A stretch of DNA of 64,000 bases from Pseudomonas gingeri (GCF_013386115.1 NZ_JACAOR010000013.1:229175-293174), one strand, 5' to 3'; counted from the stretch's first letter, positions 17,074 through 25,601 are shown. Translations and numbers: made by a program. Notes: generated from the letters alone by a model not told the origin.

Positions 17074-18321
17074 ATGGACGCTTTTAACTACCGCGACGGT
17101 GAACTGTTCGCGGAAGGTGTAGCTTTGTCCGCCATCGCCGAGCGCTTTGGCACGCCGACTTATGTCTACTCCCGCGCCCATATCGAGGCGCAATACCACG
17201 CTTATGCCGATGCCCTGCAAGGTGCCCCGCACCTGGTCTGCTATGCGGTCAAGGCCAACTCCAACCTCGGCGTGCTGAATGTCCTGGCGCGCCTCGGCGC
17301 CGGTTTCGACATCGTGTCCCGTGGCGAACTGGAGCGTGTCCTGGCCGCCGGTGGCGCGGCGGACAAGATCGTCTTCTCCGGCGTCGGCAAGAGCCGTGAC
17401 GACATGCGTCGTGCCCTGGAAGTCGGCGTGCACTGCTTCAACGTCGAGTCCACCGACGAGCTGGAGCGCCTGCAGGTGGTGGCGGCCGAGATGGGCGTCC
17501 GCGCACCGATCTCGCTGCGGGTCAACCCGGACGTGGATGCCGGCACCCACCCGTACATCTCCACCGGCCTGAAGGAAAACAAGTTCGGCATCGCCATCGC
17601 TGACGCGGAAGAGGTCTATGTCCGCGCCGCACAGCTGCCGAACCTGGAAGTCCTGGGCGTCGATTGCCATATCGGCTCGCAACTGACCAGCCTGCCGCCG
17701 TTCCTCGACGCCCTCGACCGCCTGCTGGCGCTGATCGACCGCCTCGGCGAATGCGGTATCTACCTGCACCATATCGACCTCGGTGGCGGTGTCGGCGTGC
17801 GTTATCGCGATGAAGAGCCGCCGCTGGTGGCCGACTACATCAAGGCCGTGCGCGAGCGCACCGCCGGCCGCGACCTGACGCTGATGTTCGAACCAGGCCG
17901 CTTTATCGTCGCCAACGCCGGCGTGCTGCTGACCCGGGTCGAATACCTCAAGCACACCGAATACAAGGACTTCGCCATCGTCGACGCGGCGATGAATGAC
18001 CTGATCCGCCCGGCGCTGTACCAGGCCTGGATGAACGTCACCGCCGTGCGCCCGCGTGACAGCGAGCCACGGGCCTACGACATCGTCGGACCGATCTGCG
18101 AAACCGGCGACTTCCTGGCCAAGGACCGCCAGCTCGCGCTGGAGGAAGGCGACCTGCTGGCCGTGCACTCGGCCGGTGCCTATGGTTTTGTCATGAGCTC
18201 CAACTACAACACCCGCGGCCGTGCCGCCGAAGTGCTGGTGGATGGCGAGCAGATGATCGAAATCCGCCGTCGCGAGACATTGGCCGAGTTGTACGCCGGC
18301 GAAAGCCTGTTGCCGGAGTAA
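17074..18321 (+). CDS. lysA: Diaminopimelate decarboxylase
   Basis: 415 residues, fold-type III PLP enzyme. The PLP lysine is K60 in VCYAVKANSN; SGVGKSRDDM, HIDLGGGVGVRY (glycine-rich phosphate site) and GPICETGDFLA (active-site Cys and Glu from the partner subunit) are all present. It makes L-lysine from meso-diaminopimelate, the final step of lysine synthesis. ATG follows AGGGATCACC. Preceded by lptM and followed four bases later by dapF, whose product makes the substrate. Confidence 0.97.
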   Translation: MDAFNYRDGELFAEGVALSAIAERFGTPTYVYSRAHIEAQYHAYADALQGAPHLVCYAVKANSNLGVLNVLARLGAGFDIVSRGELERVLAAGGAADKIVFSGVGKSRDDMRRALEVGVHCFNVESTDELERLQVVAAEMGVRAPISLRVNPDVDAGTHPYISTGLKENKFGIAIADAEEVYVRAAQLPNLEVLGVDCHIGSQLTSLPPFLDALDRLLALIDRLGECGIYLHHIDLGGGVGVRYRDEEPPLVADYIKAVRERTAGRDLTLMFEPGRFIVANAGVLLTRVEYLKHTEYKDFAIVDAAMNDLIRPALYQAWMNVTAVRPRDSEPRAYDIVGPICETGDFLAKDRQLALEEGDLLAVHSAGAYGFVMSSNYNTRGRAAEVLVDGEQMIEIRRRETLAELYAGESLLPE

Positions 18322-18325
18322 GACC

Positions 18326-19156
18326 ATGCTGCTGCGTTTTACCAAGATGCACGGCCTGGGCAACGACTTCATGGTCCTCGACCTGGTCAGCCAGCACGCG
18401 CACATCCTGCCCAAGCACGCCAAGCAATGGGGTGACCGGCACACCGGCATCGGCTTCGACCAGTTGCTGATCGTCGAGGCACCGAGCAATCCCGAGGTGG
18501 ATTTCCGCTACCGGATCTTCAACTCCGACGGTTCGGAAGTGGAGCAATGCGGCAACGGTGCCCGTTGCTTCGCACGCTTCGTCCTGGACAAGCGCCTGAC
18601 CGCCAAGCGGCAGATCCGCGTCGAGACCAAGAGCGGCATCATCGAACTGGACGTGCGCCAGGACGGCCAGATCAGCGTGAACATGGGGGCCCCGCGCCGG
18701 GTGCCGGCGGACATTCCGTTCCAGGCTGCGGCCCAGGCCCTGAGCTACCCGGTCGACGTCGACGGCCAGAACGTCGACCTGGCCGCCGTGTCCATGGGCA
18801 ACCCCCATGCGGTGCTGCGCGTGACGGATATCAACAGCGCCCCGGTGCACGAACTGGGACCGAAGATCGAACACCATCCGCGCTTCCCGGCGCGGGTCAA
18901 CGTCGGCTTCCTGCAGGTGATCGATCGCCAGCGCGCGCAACTGCGCGTCTGGGAACGTGGCGCCGGGGAAACCCAGGCCTGCGGCACCGGCGCCTGCGCG
19001 GCAGCGGTCGCGGCCATCAGCCAGGGCTGGATGGATTCACCGGTGACCATCGACCTGCCCGGCGGACGCCTGTCCATCGAGTGGGCCGGCGACGGCGCAC
19101 CGGTGATGATGACCGGGCCGGCCGTACGGGTGTATGAAGGACAAGTGCGTCTATAA
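18326..19156 (+). CDS. dapF: Diaminopimelate epimerase
   Basis: 276 residues. The two catalytic cysteines lie in EQCGNGARCF (first half) and QACGTGACA (second half), with KMHGLGNDF at the start and NSDGSE before the first cysteine, the full DapF signature. It converts LL-diaminopimelate to the meso form for lysine and peptidoglycan. The ribosome site GGAGTAAGACC overlaps the lysA stop, indicating coupling. Followed by the DUF484 gene and xerC. Confidence 0.97.
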   Translation: MLLRFTKMHGLGNDFMVLDLVSQHAHILPKHAKQWGDRHTGIGFDQLLIVEAPSNPEVDFRYRIFNSDGSEVEQCGNGARCFARFVLDKRLTAKRQIRVETKSGIIELDVRQDGQISVNMGAPRRVPADIPFQAAAQALSYPVDVDGQNVDLAAVSMGNPHAVLRVTDINSAPVHELGPKIEHHPRFPARVNVGFLQVIDRQRAQLRVWERGAGETQACGTGACAAAVAAISQGWMDSPVTIDLPGGRLSIEWAGDGAPVMMTGPAVRVYEGQVRL

Positions 19157-19169
19157 GCGAGCGAACGTC

Positions 19170-19892
19170 ATGACCGATCAGCCTCAGGCTCCAGAACAGC
19201 CCAACGAACTGCCTGCGCAAAGCCTGGAGGCGGCGACCGTCGCCGCCTACCTGGAGGCTCACCCGGACTTCTTCGTCGAGCACGAAGAGCTGCTGCCGGC
19301 GCTGCGCATTCCACACCAGCGTGGTGACACGGTATCGCTGGTCGAACGGCAGATGAAGATCCTGCGCGAACGCAATATCGAGATGCGCCACCGGCTTTCG
19401 CAGCTGATGGACGTCGCCCGCGACAACGACCGGCTGTTCGACAAGACCCGTCGGCTGATCCTCGCGCTGATGGACGCGGCCAGCCTGGAAGACCTGGTGA
19501 TGGCCGTCGAAGACAGCCTGCGCCAGGATTTCCAGGTGCCCTTCGTCAGCCTGATCCTGTTCAGCGACAACGCCATGCCAGTGGGCCGCTGGGTCAGCGG
19601 TGCCGACGCGCAGCAGGCGATCGGCGGCCTGCTCTCGGAAGGCAAGAGCATCAGCGGCAGCCTGCGCGAGCATGAGCTGGACTTCCTGTTCGGCGAAGAA
19701 CAACGCAAGCAGATCGGCTCCACCGCCGTGGTCGCCATCAGCCATCTGGGCCTGCACGGCGTGCTCGCCATCGCCAGCCGCGACCCGCAGCACTACAAGA
19801 GTTCGGTCGGCACCCTGTTCCTCAGCTATATCGCCGAAGTCCTGGGGCGTGTCGTCCCGCGCTTCACCCACTCCCTGCGCTCGGTGCGCTAG
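19170..19892 (+). CDS. DUF484 family GAF-like protein
   Basis: 240 residues from ATG at 19170 (MTDQPQ), 13 bases after dapF; an in-frame start 36 bases upstream overlaps dapF and is less likely. N-terminus has VAAYLEAHPDFFVEHEELL and VSLVERQMKILRERNIEM, the DUF484 hallmark with a coiled coil at about 55-85. The rest (about 90-235) resembles a GAF domain (STAVVAISHLGLHGVLAIAS). Genes of this family are nearly always between dapF and xerC; the function is not established. It ends two bases before the xerC GTG. Confidence 0.92.
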   Translation: MTDQPQAPEQPNELPAQSLEAATVAAYLEAHPDFFVEHEELLPALRIPHQRGDTVSLVERQMKILRERNIEMRHRLSQLMDVARDNDRLFDKTRRLILALMDAASLEDLVMAVEDSLRQDFQVPFVSLILFSDNAMPVGRWVSGADAQQAIGGLLSEGKSISGSLREHELDFLFGEEQRKQIGSTAVVAISHLGLHGVLAIASRDPQHYKSSVGTLFLSYIAEVLGRVVPRFTHSLRSVR

Positions 19893-19894
19893 TC

Positions 19895-20791
19895 GTGGAA
19901 CGGCAACTGGACGCCTACTGCGAGCACCTGCGCAGTGAGCGCCAGGTGTCGCCCCATACCCTCGAAGCCTACCGGCGCGACCTGAACAAGGTCCTCGCCT
20001 TCTGCGCAAAGGAACAGATCGGCAGTTGGTCGGCCCTCGATATCCAGCGGCTGCGGCGACTGGTGGCGCGCCTGCACCAGCAGGGACAATCCTCGCGCAG
20101 CCTGGCACGGCTGCTGTCGGCGGTCCGCGGGCTGTACCAGTATCTGAACCGCGAAGGCCTGTGCAACCACGACCCGGCCACCGGCCTGGCGCCGCCCAAG
20201 GGCGAACGCCGGCTGCCCAAGACCCTCGACACCGATCGCACCCTGCAACTGCTCGACGGTGCCGTCGAGGATGATTTCCTCGCCCACCGCGACCAGGCCA
20301 TCCTCGAGCTGTTCTACTCCTCGGGCCTGCGTCTCTCGGAACTGACCGGGCTCAACCTCGACCAGCTGGACCTGGCGGACGGCCTGGTGCAGGTCCACGG
20401 CAAGGGCAGCAAGACCCGCGTCCTGCCGATCGGCCGCAAGGCCCGCGAAGCCTTGCAGACCTGGCTGCCGCTGCGCGCCCTGAGCAATCCGGCGGACGAT
20501 GCGGTATTCGTCAGCCAGCAGGGCCGGCGCCTCGGCCCCCGGGCCATCCAGCTGCGGGTCAAGGCGGCCGGCGAGCGTGAACTGGGGCAGAACCTGCACC
20601 CGCACATGCTCCGGCACTCCTTTGCCAGCCACCTGCTGGAGTCCTCCCAGGACCTGCGCGCGGTGCAGGAACTGCTCGGCCACGCGGACATCAAGACCAC
20701 GCAGATCTACACCCACCTTGACTTCCAGCACCTGGCAACCGTCTATGACAGCGCCCACCCCCGGGCCAAACGCAGCAAGGATAGTGAGTAA
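19895..20791 (+). CDS. xerC: Tyrosine recombinase XerC
   Basis: 298 residues from a GTG. N-terminal SAM-like domain (1 to about 90) and catalytic domain with the full active site: R146 in SSGLRLSEL, K170 in VHGKGSKTRV, H237 and R240 in HPHMLRHSF, H263 in LLGHADI, and nucleophile Y272 in IYTHLDF. XerC with XerD resolves chromosome dimers at dif during division. It is the Sss/XerC of Pseudomonas, important for root colonisation in fluorescent strains. Coupled upstream to the DUF484 gene and downstream to the HAD gene (TAATG overlap). Confidence 0.96.
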   Translation: MERQLDAYCEHLRSERQVSPHTLEAYRRDLNKVLAFCAKEQIGSWSALDIQRLRRLVARLHQQGQSSRSLARLLSAVRGLYQYLNREGLCNHDPATGLAPPKGERRLPKTLDTDRTLQLLDGAVEDDFLAHRDQAILELFYSSGLRLSELTGLNLDQLDLADGLVQVHGKGSKTRVLPIGRKAREALQTWLPLRALSNPADDAVFVSQQGRRLGPRAIQLRVKAAGERELGQNLHPHMLRHSFASHLLESSQDLRAVQELLGHADIKTTQIYTHLDFQHLATVYDSAHPRAKRSKDSE

Positions 20792-21498
20792 TGACGATTC
20801 AGCTGATCACCTTCGACCTCGATGACACCCTGTGGGATACCGCGCCGGTGATCCACAGCGCGGAGAACGTGTTGCGGGAGTGGCTGGCCGGGCACGCGCC
20901 GGACCTGGGCGGCGTGCCGATCGAGCACCTGTGGGCGATCCGCGAACGGGTGCTGCTCAAGGAGCCGACGCTCAAGCACCGCATCAGCGCCTTGCGCCGC
21001 CGGGTGCTGTTCCATGCGCTGGAAGAAGCCGGCTATGCCCACGGGCAGGCCGAGACACTGGCAGCGGAAGCGTTCGAAGTGTTCATTCACGCTCGGCACC
21101 AGATCGAGGTGTTTCCCGAGGTCGAGCCGACCCTGGAGACCCTTGGCCGCTCCTTTGCCCTGGGCGTGGTCACCAATGGCAATGCCGACGTGCGCCGCCT
21201 GGGCCTTGCCGACTACTTCCGCTTTGCCCTGTGCGCCGAGGACATCGGCATCGCCAAGCCCGATTCACGGCTGTTCCACGAAGCGCTGGTCCGCGGCGGG
21301 AATGTCCCGGCAGAAGCGGCGGTGCATATCGGCGACCATCCGGGCGACGATATCGCCGGGGCGCAGCAGGCGGGCCTGCGGGCGATCTGGTACAACCCCG
21401 CGGGCAAGGCCTGGGAAGCGGACCAGCCACCGGATGCGCAGATCCGCAGCCTGACCGAACTGCCGGCGCTGCTAGCCGCCTGGAACACCAGGGCCTGA
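20791..21498 (+). CDS. HAD-superfamily hydrolase (YigB-like)
   Basis: 235 residues. HAD motif I is FDLDDTLWDT with nucleophile D at 9 and D at 11, motif II is VTNGNADV, and motif III/IV is GIAKPDSRLF with HIGDHPGDDIAGA. Residues about 20-90 form a helical C1 cap. YigB of E. coli, in the same place after xerC, dephosphorylates FMN and related phosphates; substrate here is inferred only. The ATG overlaps the xerC stop by one base and the gene ends at a strong bidirectional terminator. Confidence 0.92.
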   Translation: MTIQLITFDLDDTLWDTAPVIHSAENVLREWLAGHAPDLGGVPIEHLWAIRERVLLKEPTLKHRISALRRRVLFHALEEAGYAHGQAETLAAEAFEVFIHARHQIEVFPEVEPTLETLGRSFALGVVTNGNADVRRLGLADYFRFALCAEDIGIAKPDSRLFHEALVRGGNVPAEAAVHIGDHPGDDIAGAQQAGLRAIWYNPAGKAWEADQPPDAQIRSLTELPALLAAWNTRA

Positions 21499-21510
21499 CC
21501 GGCAGGCATG

Positions 21511-21539
21511 AAAAAGCCCGCAGCGACGGCGGGCTTTTT
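21511..21539. terminator. Bidirectional intrinsic terminator between the HAD gene and sutA
   Basis: AAAAAGCCCGC, short loop, GCGGGCTTTTT: perfect 11-base arms with a T-run for both directions, between convergent genes. Confidence 0.9.
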
Positions 21540-21561
21540 CGACAAGCGAGGAAGCTGACAC

Positions 21562-21891
21562 TCAGATAGGTCGGCTGCCGTACTTGTTATCCGGCTTCTT
21601 GGGTGGATCTGCCACCACATTGGCCTCGACTTCCTGCACCTTGCCACCACGTGCGAGGAACTCTTCCATCGCGCGGGCCAGAGCATCACGCTCCTTGTTC
21701 TTGGCTTCCACGCTGGGCAGTTCGTCAACCGATACGGCTGCCTTGGCCTTACCCTTGGCAGTCGGCGCGGGGACATCGCCACCGTCGTCATCGGCAACAT
21801 CTACGTCTTCAGCCGCCGCTTCCAGACCTTCTTCGGTTTCGTCTTCGTCGCCTACTTCGAGGTCATCGTTTTCCAGATCATCGTCGCTCAT
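21562..21891 (-). CDS. sutA: SutA, RNA polymerase-binding transcription activator
   Basis: 109 residues. Highly acidic disordered N-terminus (DDDLENDDLEVGDEDETEEGLE), a central helix ELPSVEAKNKERDALARAMEEFLARGG, and the conserved C-terminus VVADPPKKPDNKYGSRPI. This matches SutA of P. aeruginosa, which binds the beta subunit of RNA polymerase and raises rRNA and housekeeping expression during slow growth. The end KYGSRPI is typical. A candidate -10, TATAAC on the minus strand (21924-21929), lies about 30 bases upstream. Ends at the terminator shared with the HAD gene. Confidence 0.93.
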   Translation of the reverse strand: MSDDDLENDDLEVGDEDETEEGLEAAAEDVDVADDDGGDVPAPTAKGKAKAAVSVDELPSVEAKNKERDALARAMEEFLARGGKVQEVEANVVADPPKKPDNKYGSRPI

Positions 21892-21961
21892 GTTCTACCT
21901 CATGACTTGCGAAAAGCAGATTAGTTATAGCCCAGCTGCGCCGACTGTCGTAGGCCGCCGG

Positions 21962-21992
21962 AAAAAAATCAACATCCGCTGGACCCCAGCGG
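21962..21992 (-). terminator. Terminator of yjbQ
   Basis: CCGCTGG-acc-CCAGCGG stem at 21976-21992, immediately after the yjbQ stop, followed on the minus strand by ATGTTGA and seven T. The gap between stem and T-run makes it weaker than a canonical terminator. Confidence 0.55.
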
Positions 21993-21993
21993 C

Positions 21994-22419
21994 TTATGCC
22001 CCATCACCCTGCAGGGTGGCGAGGACTCTACGAACACCGCCATGATCACGGTGTTCGCCCAGATAGACACCTTGCCAGCTACCCAGAGCCAACCGTCCCG
22101 CCGTTACCGGCAAAGTCAGCTGACAGCCTAGCAAACTGGCCTTGAAGTGCGCCGGCAAGTCATCCGCGCCTTCGTCGTCATGTTCATACTCGAGCCCGCC
22201 TTGCGGCACCAGTCGGTTGAAAAAACGTTCGAAGTCACGGCGAACCGCCGGATCGGCATTCTCGTTGATCGTCAACGAGGCCGAGGTATGCTGCAGCCAC
22301 AAATGCAACAGACCGACTCGACATGCCTTCAGTTCAGGCAAGCCATCGAGCAACTCCTGGGTCACCAAATGAAAACCCCGGGGCCTGGCCCGCAAGGTAA
22401 TCAGTGTCTGTTGCCACAT
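21994..22419 (-). CDS. yjbQ: YjbQ/UPF0047 family (secondary thiamine-phosphate synthase type)
   Basis: 141 residues, normal family size. Motifs: GFHLVTQELLDGL near 15, LLHLWLQHTSASLTINENADPAVRRDFERFF in the middle (the conserved HTS.SL..NEN..P), and GSWQGVYLGEHRDHGGVRRVL at the end. The fold is a small trimeric beta barrel; E. coli YjbQ has weak thiamine-phosphate synthase activity, but the physiological role is unsettled. Good ribosome site GGGCGGAGAA before ATG. Between sutA and amtB on the minus strand, apparently separate from both. Confidence 0.93.
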   Translation of the reverse strand: MWQQTLITLRARPRGFHLVTQELLDGLPELKACRVGLLHLWLQHTSASLTINENADPAVRRDFERFFNRLVPQGGLEYEHDDEGADDLPAHFKASLLGCQLTLPVTAGRLALGSWQGVYLGEHRDHGGVRRVLATLQGDGA

Positions 22420-22590
22420 ACAGTTCTCCGCCCATCGGCGCGCATTCTAGCGCGCTCAGGAAAAAAGCAAAGCGCCTAATACGCCAGCCATGCTGTAAGC
22501 CATCGGCCCATGGGGAATAGTCCCGGCGTTTTGGCTGGAATGCTTCTGGATAAAACCTTTCAGCTCTCTTTGCACTGACAAAATCCAGGC

Positions 22591-22615
22591 AAAAAAATGC
22601 CCGGCAAGCCGGGCA
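22591..22615 (-). terminator. Terminator of glnK-amtB
   Basis: TGCCCGGC...GCCGGGCA stem followed on the minus strand by seven T (A-run 22591-22597), about 15 bases past the amtB stop. Confidence 0.85.
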
Positions 22616-22631
22616 AATTTTTTAAACGCGC

Positions 22632-23972
22632 TTACAGGTTATAGCCGCGCTCGTTGTGTTGTGCCAGGTCGAGGCCGACCGATTCTTCTTCGTCGGTCAC
22701 ACGCAGGCCCATCACTACATCCAGGACCTTGAGGATGATGTAGGTCACGACCGCGGTGTAGATGACGGTGAAGCCGACGCCTTTGCACTGGATCCAGACC
22801 TGGGCAGCGATGTCGGTGGTTGCAGCGTTGAAGCCGCCCATCGACGGTGCCGCGAACACACCGGTCAGGATGGCGCCGAGGATACCGCCGATACCGTGCA
22901 CGCCGAAGGCGTCCAGGGAGTCGTCGTAGCCCAGCTTGCGTTTCAGGGTCGTGGCGCAGAAGAAGCACACCACACCCGCCGCCAGGCCGATGATCAGCGA
23001 GCCCATCGGGCCGACGGTACCGGCAGCCGGGGTAATGGCGACCAGGCCGGCCACCACGCCCGAGGCGATGCCCAGTGCGCTTGGCTTACCGTGGGTCAGC
23101 CACTCGGCGAACATCCAGCCCAGTGCGGCAGCGGCGGTGGCGATCTGGGTCACCAGCATCGCCATACCGGCGGTACCGTTGGCCGCGGCGGCGGAACCGG
23201 CGTTGAAGCCGAACCAGCCGACCCACAGCATGGCCGCGCCGATCAGGGTGTAGCCGAGGTTGTGTGGCGCCATCGGGGTGGTCGGGAAGCCTTTGCGCTT
23301 GCCCAGCACCAGGCAGGCCACCAGGCCGGCGATACCGGCGTTGATGTGCACCACGGTGCCGCCTGCGAAGTCGAGCACGCCCCAGTCGCCCAGCAGGGAA
23401 CCCGGGCCGCTCCAGACCATGTGCGCGATCGGTGCATACACCAGGGTGAACCAGACGCCCATGAAGATCAGCATCGCGGAGAACTTCATCCGTTCGGCGA
23501 AGGCACCGACGATCAGCGCCGGGGTGATGATCGCGAAGGTCATCTGGAAGGTGACGAACACCGCCTCGGGGAACAACGCCGCCGGGCCGGTGATGCTCGC
23601 CGGGGTGATACCGGCGAGGAAGGCCTTGGCCAGGCTGCCGACGAAGGAGTTGTAGTTGACGACGCCGGCTTCCATCCCGGTGGTATCGAACGCCATGCTG
23701 TAGCCATAGATGAACCACAGGATGGTGATCAGACCGGTAATGGCGAAGCACTGCATCATCACGGAAAGAATGTTTTTCGACCGCACCATGCCGCCGTAGA
23801 ACAGCGCGAGGCCTGGAATGGTCATGAACAGCACGAGGGCCGTGGAGGTCAGCATCCAGCTGGTATCACCGGAATTGAGGACTGGAGCCGGTACCGGGTC
23901 CGCCGCCATGGCCAGGGCCGGCATTACGAGGGACAACAGGGCTCCTAGCCCTGCGAATTTACGCAGAGTCAT
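22632..23972 (-). CDS. amtB: Ammonium transporter AmtB
   Basis: 446 residues. A signal peptide (MTLRKFAGLGALLSLVMPALAMA) precedes eleven membrane helices. Characteristic motifs: LFYGGMVRSKN after the first helix, DFAGGTVVHINAGIAGL with the first pore histidine, GWFGFNAGSA, and DAFGVHGIGGILGA with the second pore histidine. The C-terminal tail contains RVTDEEESVGLDLAQHNERGYNL, which interacts with GlnK. It conducts ammonium across the inner membrane under nitrogen limitation. Downstream of glnK with a 33-base gap, the standard nitrogen-regulated operon; a strong terminator follows. Confidence 0.97.
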   Translation of the reverse strand: MTLRKFAGLGALLSLVMPALAMAADPVPAPVLNSGDTSWMLTSTALVLFMTIPGLALFYGGMVRSKNILSVMMQCFAITGLITILWFIYGYSMAFDTTGMEAGVVNYNSFVGSLAKAFLAGITPASITGPAALFPEAVFVTFQMTFAIITPALIVGAFAERMKFSAMLIFMGVWFTLVYAPIAHMVWSGPGSLLGDWGVLDFAGGTVVHINAGIAGLVACLVLGKRKGFPTTPMAPHNLGYTLIGAAMLWVGWFGFNAGSAAAANGTAGMAMLVTQIATAAAALGWMFAEWLTHGKPSALGIASGVVAGLVAITPAAGTVGPMGSLIIGLAAGVVCFFCATTLKRKLGYDDSLDAFGVHGIGGILGAILTGVFAAPSMGGFNAATTDIAAQVWIQCKGVGFTVIYTAVVTYIILKVLDVVMGLRVTDEEESVGLDLAQHNERGYNL

Positions 23973-24005
23973 ATTGTTTTCTCCTGGGGCGTTGGGTTTG
24001 GCGGC

Positions 24006-24344
24006 TTAGATTGCGTCGGTATCGGTTTCGCCGGTACGGATGCGAATAGCCTGTTCCAGATTGACCACAAAGATCTTGCCGTCACCGATCTTGCCGGTGT
24101 TGGCGGCCTTGGTTATCGCCTCGATAACCCGGTCAAGATCCTTGTCGTCGATGGCGACATCAATCTTCACCTTGGGCAGGAAGTCGACCACGTATTCCGC
24201 GCCGCGATACAGCTCGGTGTGACCCTTCTGCCGACCAAAGCCTTTGACCTCAGTAACGGTAATGCCCTGCACGCCGATTTCGGACAACGACTCGCGCACG
24301 TCGTCCAACTTGAACGGCTTGATGATGGCAGTGACTAGCTTCAT
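24006..24344 (-). CDS. glnK: PII signal protein GlnK
   Basis: 112 residues from ATG at 24344, preceded by GGGAGAG; longer in-frame starts are rejected because PII proteins always start MKLV/MKLI. T-loop residues 37-55 include GRQKGHTELYRGAEY with Y51, the uridylylation site. The B loop is TGKIGDGKIFV (about 83-93). GlnK senses glutamine, ATP/ADP and 2-oxoglutarate and plugs AmtB. First gene of glnK-amtB; expected to be NtrC and sigma-54 dependent, but I could not find a convincing -24/-12 sequence upstream. Confidence 0.96.
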   Translation of the reverse strand: MKLVTAIIKPFKLDDVRESLSEIGVQGITVTEVKGFGRQKGHTELYRGAEYVVDFLPKVKIDVAIDDKDLDRVIEAITKAANTGKIGDGKIFVVNLEQAIRIRTGETDTDAI

Positions 24345-24758
24345 GAAACTCTCTCCCGAATTGGTGGACTTGCCCCAGGAAAACAAACCCGACTCAAGTC
24401 TAAGCGCAGTGCCTGGCTTTGTAACGCATCGTTGGCCCTGATCAGCCTGTCGACGCCAGCTAACCGCTGCCGGCGAAGCTTCCCAGCTCCGCCTGCCGCA
24501 CTGCTTCGTCACAGCGACTGCATCAGTGCATGGGTCACAAGCGACTAAGCAGAAACCTTGCCATCTCTACAAAACCCACTGATTTCAATCCCTTGGTCGC
24601 CGTGGAGGACGAAAATCCCGCCCGCATGCGGACAACACGCACAACAACGGTGCGCGACCGCCCGGCGTGCTGCGCGAAAAGCGTGCATCGCCGCCCTCGG
24701 AAATCACTATAGACACTGCGTGGTACACTGGGACGACCCTGTATTCGGAACCCAGACC
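24345..24758. other. Intergenic region between divergent glnK and ubiK
   Basis: 414 bases without a supportable gene. It must hold the glnK promoter on the left and the ubiK promoter on the right. TGGTACACT at 24721-24729 is a possible extended -10 for ubiK. Short frames on both strands lack ribosome sites and known products. No repeat or RNA structure stands out. Confidence 0.6.
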
Positions 24759-25019
24759 ATGCTCGCGCCCAAAGCCTTCCTCGACGCCCTGAGCGGCCAC
24801 GCCTCCCGCCTGTTCAGCGGCGAAACCCCGTTGCCGCGCACTGAAATCGAAAGCCAGTTCAAGGCCCTGCTGCAGAGCGGTTTCAGCAAGCTGGACCTGG
24901 TCAGCCGGGAAGAATTCGACAGCCAGATGGTGGTCCTGGCCCGCACTCGCGCGCGCCTGGAAAGCCTGGAGGCGAAGGTGGCGGAGTTGGAGGCGAAGCT
25001 CAGCCCGCCTGTGGAGTAA
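24759..25019 (+). CDS. ubiK: UbiK/YqiC accessory factor for ubiquinone synthesis
   Basis: 86 residues from ATG at 24759 (MLAPKAFLDAL). Long amphipathic N-terminal helix, the conserved QFKALLQSGFSKLDLVSREEFD, and a C-terminal coiled coil RARLESLEAKVAELEAKL, the BMFP/YqiC pattern. The protein trimerises and supports the aerobic Ubi enzyme complex, where it binds UbiJ and lipids in the cytoplasm. Usually located next to comM in Pseudomonas, here separated from it by an antidote-like gene. A hairpin follows the stop. Confidence 0.92.
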   Translation: MLAPKAFLDALSGHASRLFSGETPLPRTEIESQFKALLQSGFSKLDLVSREEFDSQMVVLARTRARLESLEAKVAELEAKLSPPVE

Positions 25020-25033
25020 CAGCTCAGTATTCC

Positions 25034-25054
25034 GCTCCTGCTTCATGCGGGAGC
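25034..25054 (+). terminator. Hairpin downstream of ubiK
   Basis: GCTCCTGC and GCGGGAGC arms (one G-T pair) with a five-base loop, 15 bases past the ubiK stop; no T-run, so a weak terminator or REP remnant. Confidence 0.4.
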
Positions 25055-25180
25055 AAGGGCTGGTATTCGAGGGTTCCAGCCTCAACTCAACCCCCTGAAT
25101 GACCCTACTCGCCTCGCTCGACAAGCCCGGCAAATGAACATTTGCAACCAGCTATCGGCGCTGAATTCTTTGGTAGCAAA

Positions 25181-25321
25181 ATGGGCAATTTGCCGCCGTT
25201 TCGCGCATCCAGTTCTCATCTCAGAGTCGTTGAGTCGTTCACCACAGCTCTATGGTGGCGCGTCGCCCCCTCTCGTCCAACAACGGACAAAAGAACGAAG
25301 CATGAAAGACAGATCCCATGA
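25181..25321 (+). pseudogene. Possible remnant of a RelE/HigB-type toxin reading frame
   Basis: A 46-codon frame starts MGNLPPFRASSSHLRVVES and ends TTDKRTKHERQIP, with its stop 19 bases inside the downstream antidote-like gene. In RelE-type addiction toxins that pair with such antidotes the toxin lies upstream and overlaps it, and contains GxxELRI followed by GGDKxTQxxDI. SSHLRV and TTDKRTKHERQI are weakly reminiscent of those positions, but the spacing is short and the N-terminal half is absent. This is speculative; it could be chance. Confidence 0.2.
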
Positions 25322-25601
25322 TTGCACCATGGCCGAGGTATTTCGCAACGATCCGGCCTACGCGGCAGAACTGCTGAACAGCATCCTGGCAGACGGCGAA
25401 CAGGCCGAGTTGCTGATTGCCCTGCGCCAGATGGCGGAGGCTTTTGGCGGTGTGCGCGGCGTAGCCAAGGCCGCCGAGTTGAATCCGACTCAGCTCTATC
25501 GAACCTTGTCTGCCGAAGGCAACCCGGCTGTCAGCAGCCTTGCAGCGATTCTGCGTGTCATGGGACTGAGGCTGGCTGTTCAGCCACTTACAACCCACTG
25601 A
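25302..25601 (+). CDS. Antidote-type HTH protein (TIGR02684-like), no toxin partner
   Basis: 99 residues from the ATG at 25302. Sequence AYAAELLNSILADGEQAELLIALRQMAEAFGGVRGVAKAAELNPTQLYRTLS, then PAVSSLAAILRVMGLRLAV, is the pattern of the addiction-module antidote/HTH family (helix-turn-helix at about 55-85). These normally neutralise and autorepress a RelE-like toxin encoded just upstream, but only a short doubtful frame is present there. It may be an orphan regulator. Located between ubiK and comM, which are adjacent in many relatives, so this could be an insertion. Confidence 0.85.
   Translation: MKDRSHDCTMAEVFRNDPAYAAELLNSILADGEQAELLIALRQMAEAFGGVRGVAKAAELNPTQLYRTLSAEGNPAVSSLAAILRVMGLRLAVQPLTTH

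Noticed and set aside
16711..18489. Long open frame on the minus strand opposite lysA
   Set aside because: It mirrors the lysA coding sequence, which has full catalytic motifs; long antisense frames are usual in GC-rich genomes, and no ribosome site or known product supports it.
22656..23948. Long open frame on the plus strand opposite amtB
   Set aside because: Low-complexity His/Gly/Asp-rich translation, antisense to a clear ammonium transporter; a codon-bias artefact.
24399..24414. Possible sigma-54 promoter for glnK (minus strand AGGCACTGCGCTTAGA)
   Set aside because: The -24 GG fits, but the essential GC at -12 is replaced by AG, so it does not meet the consensus.
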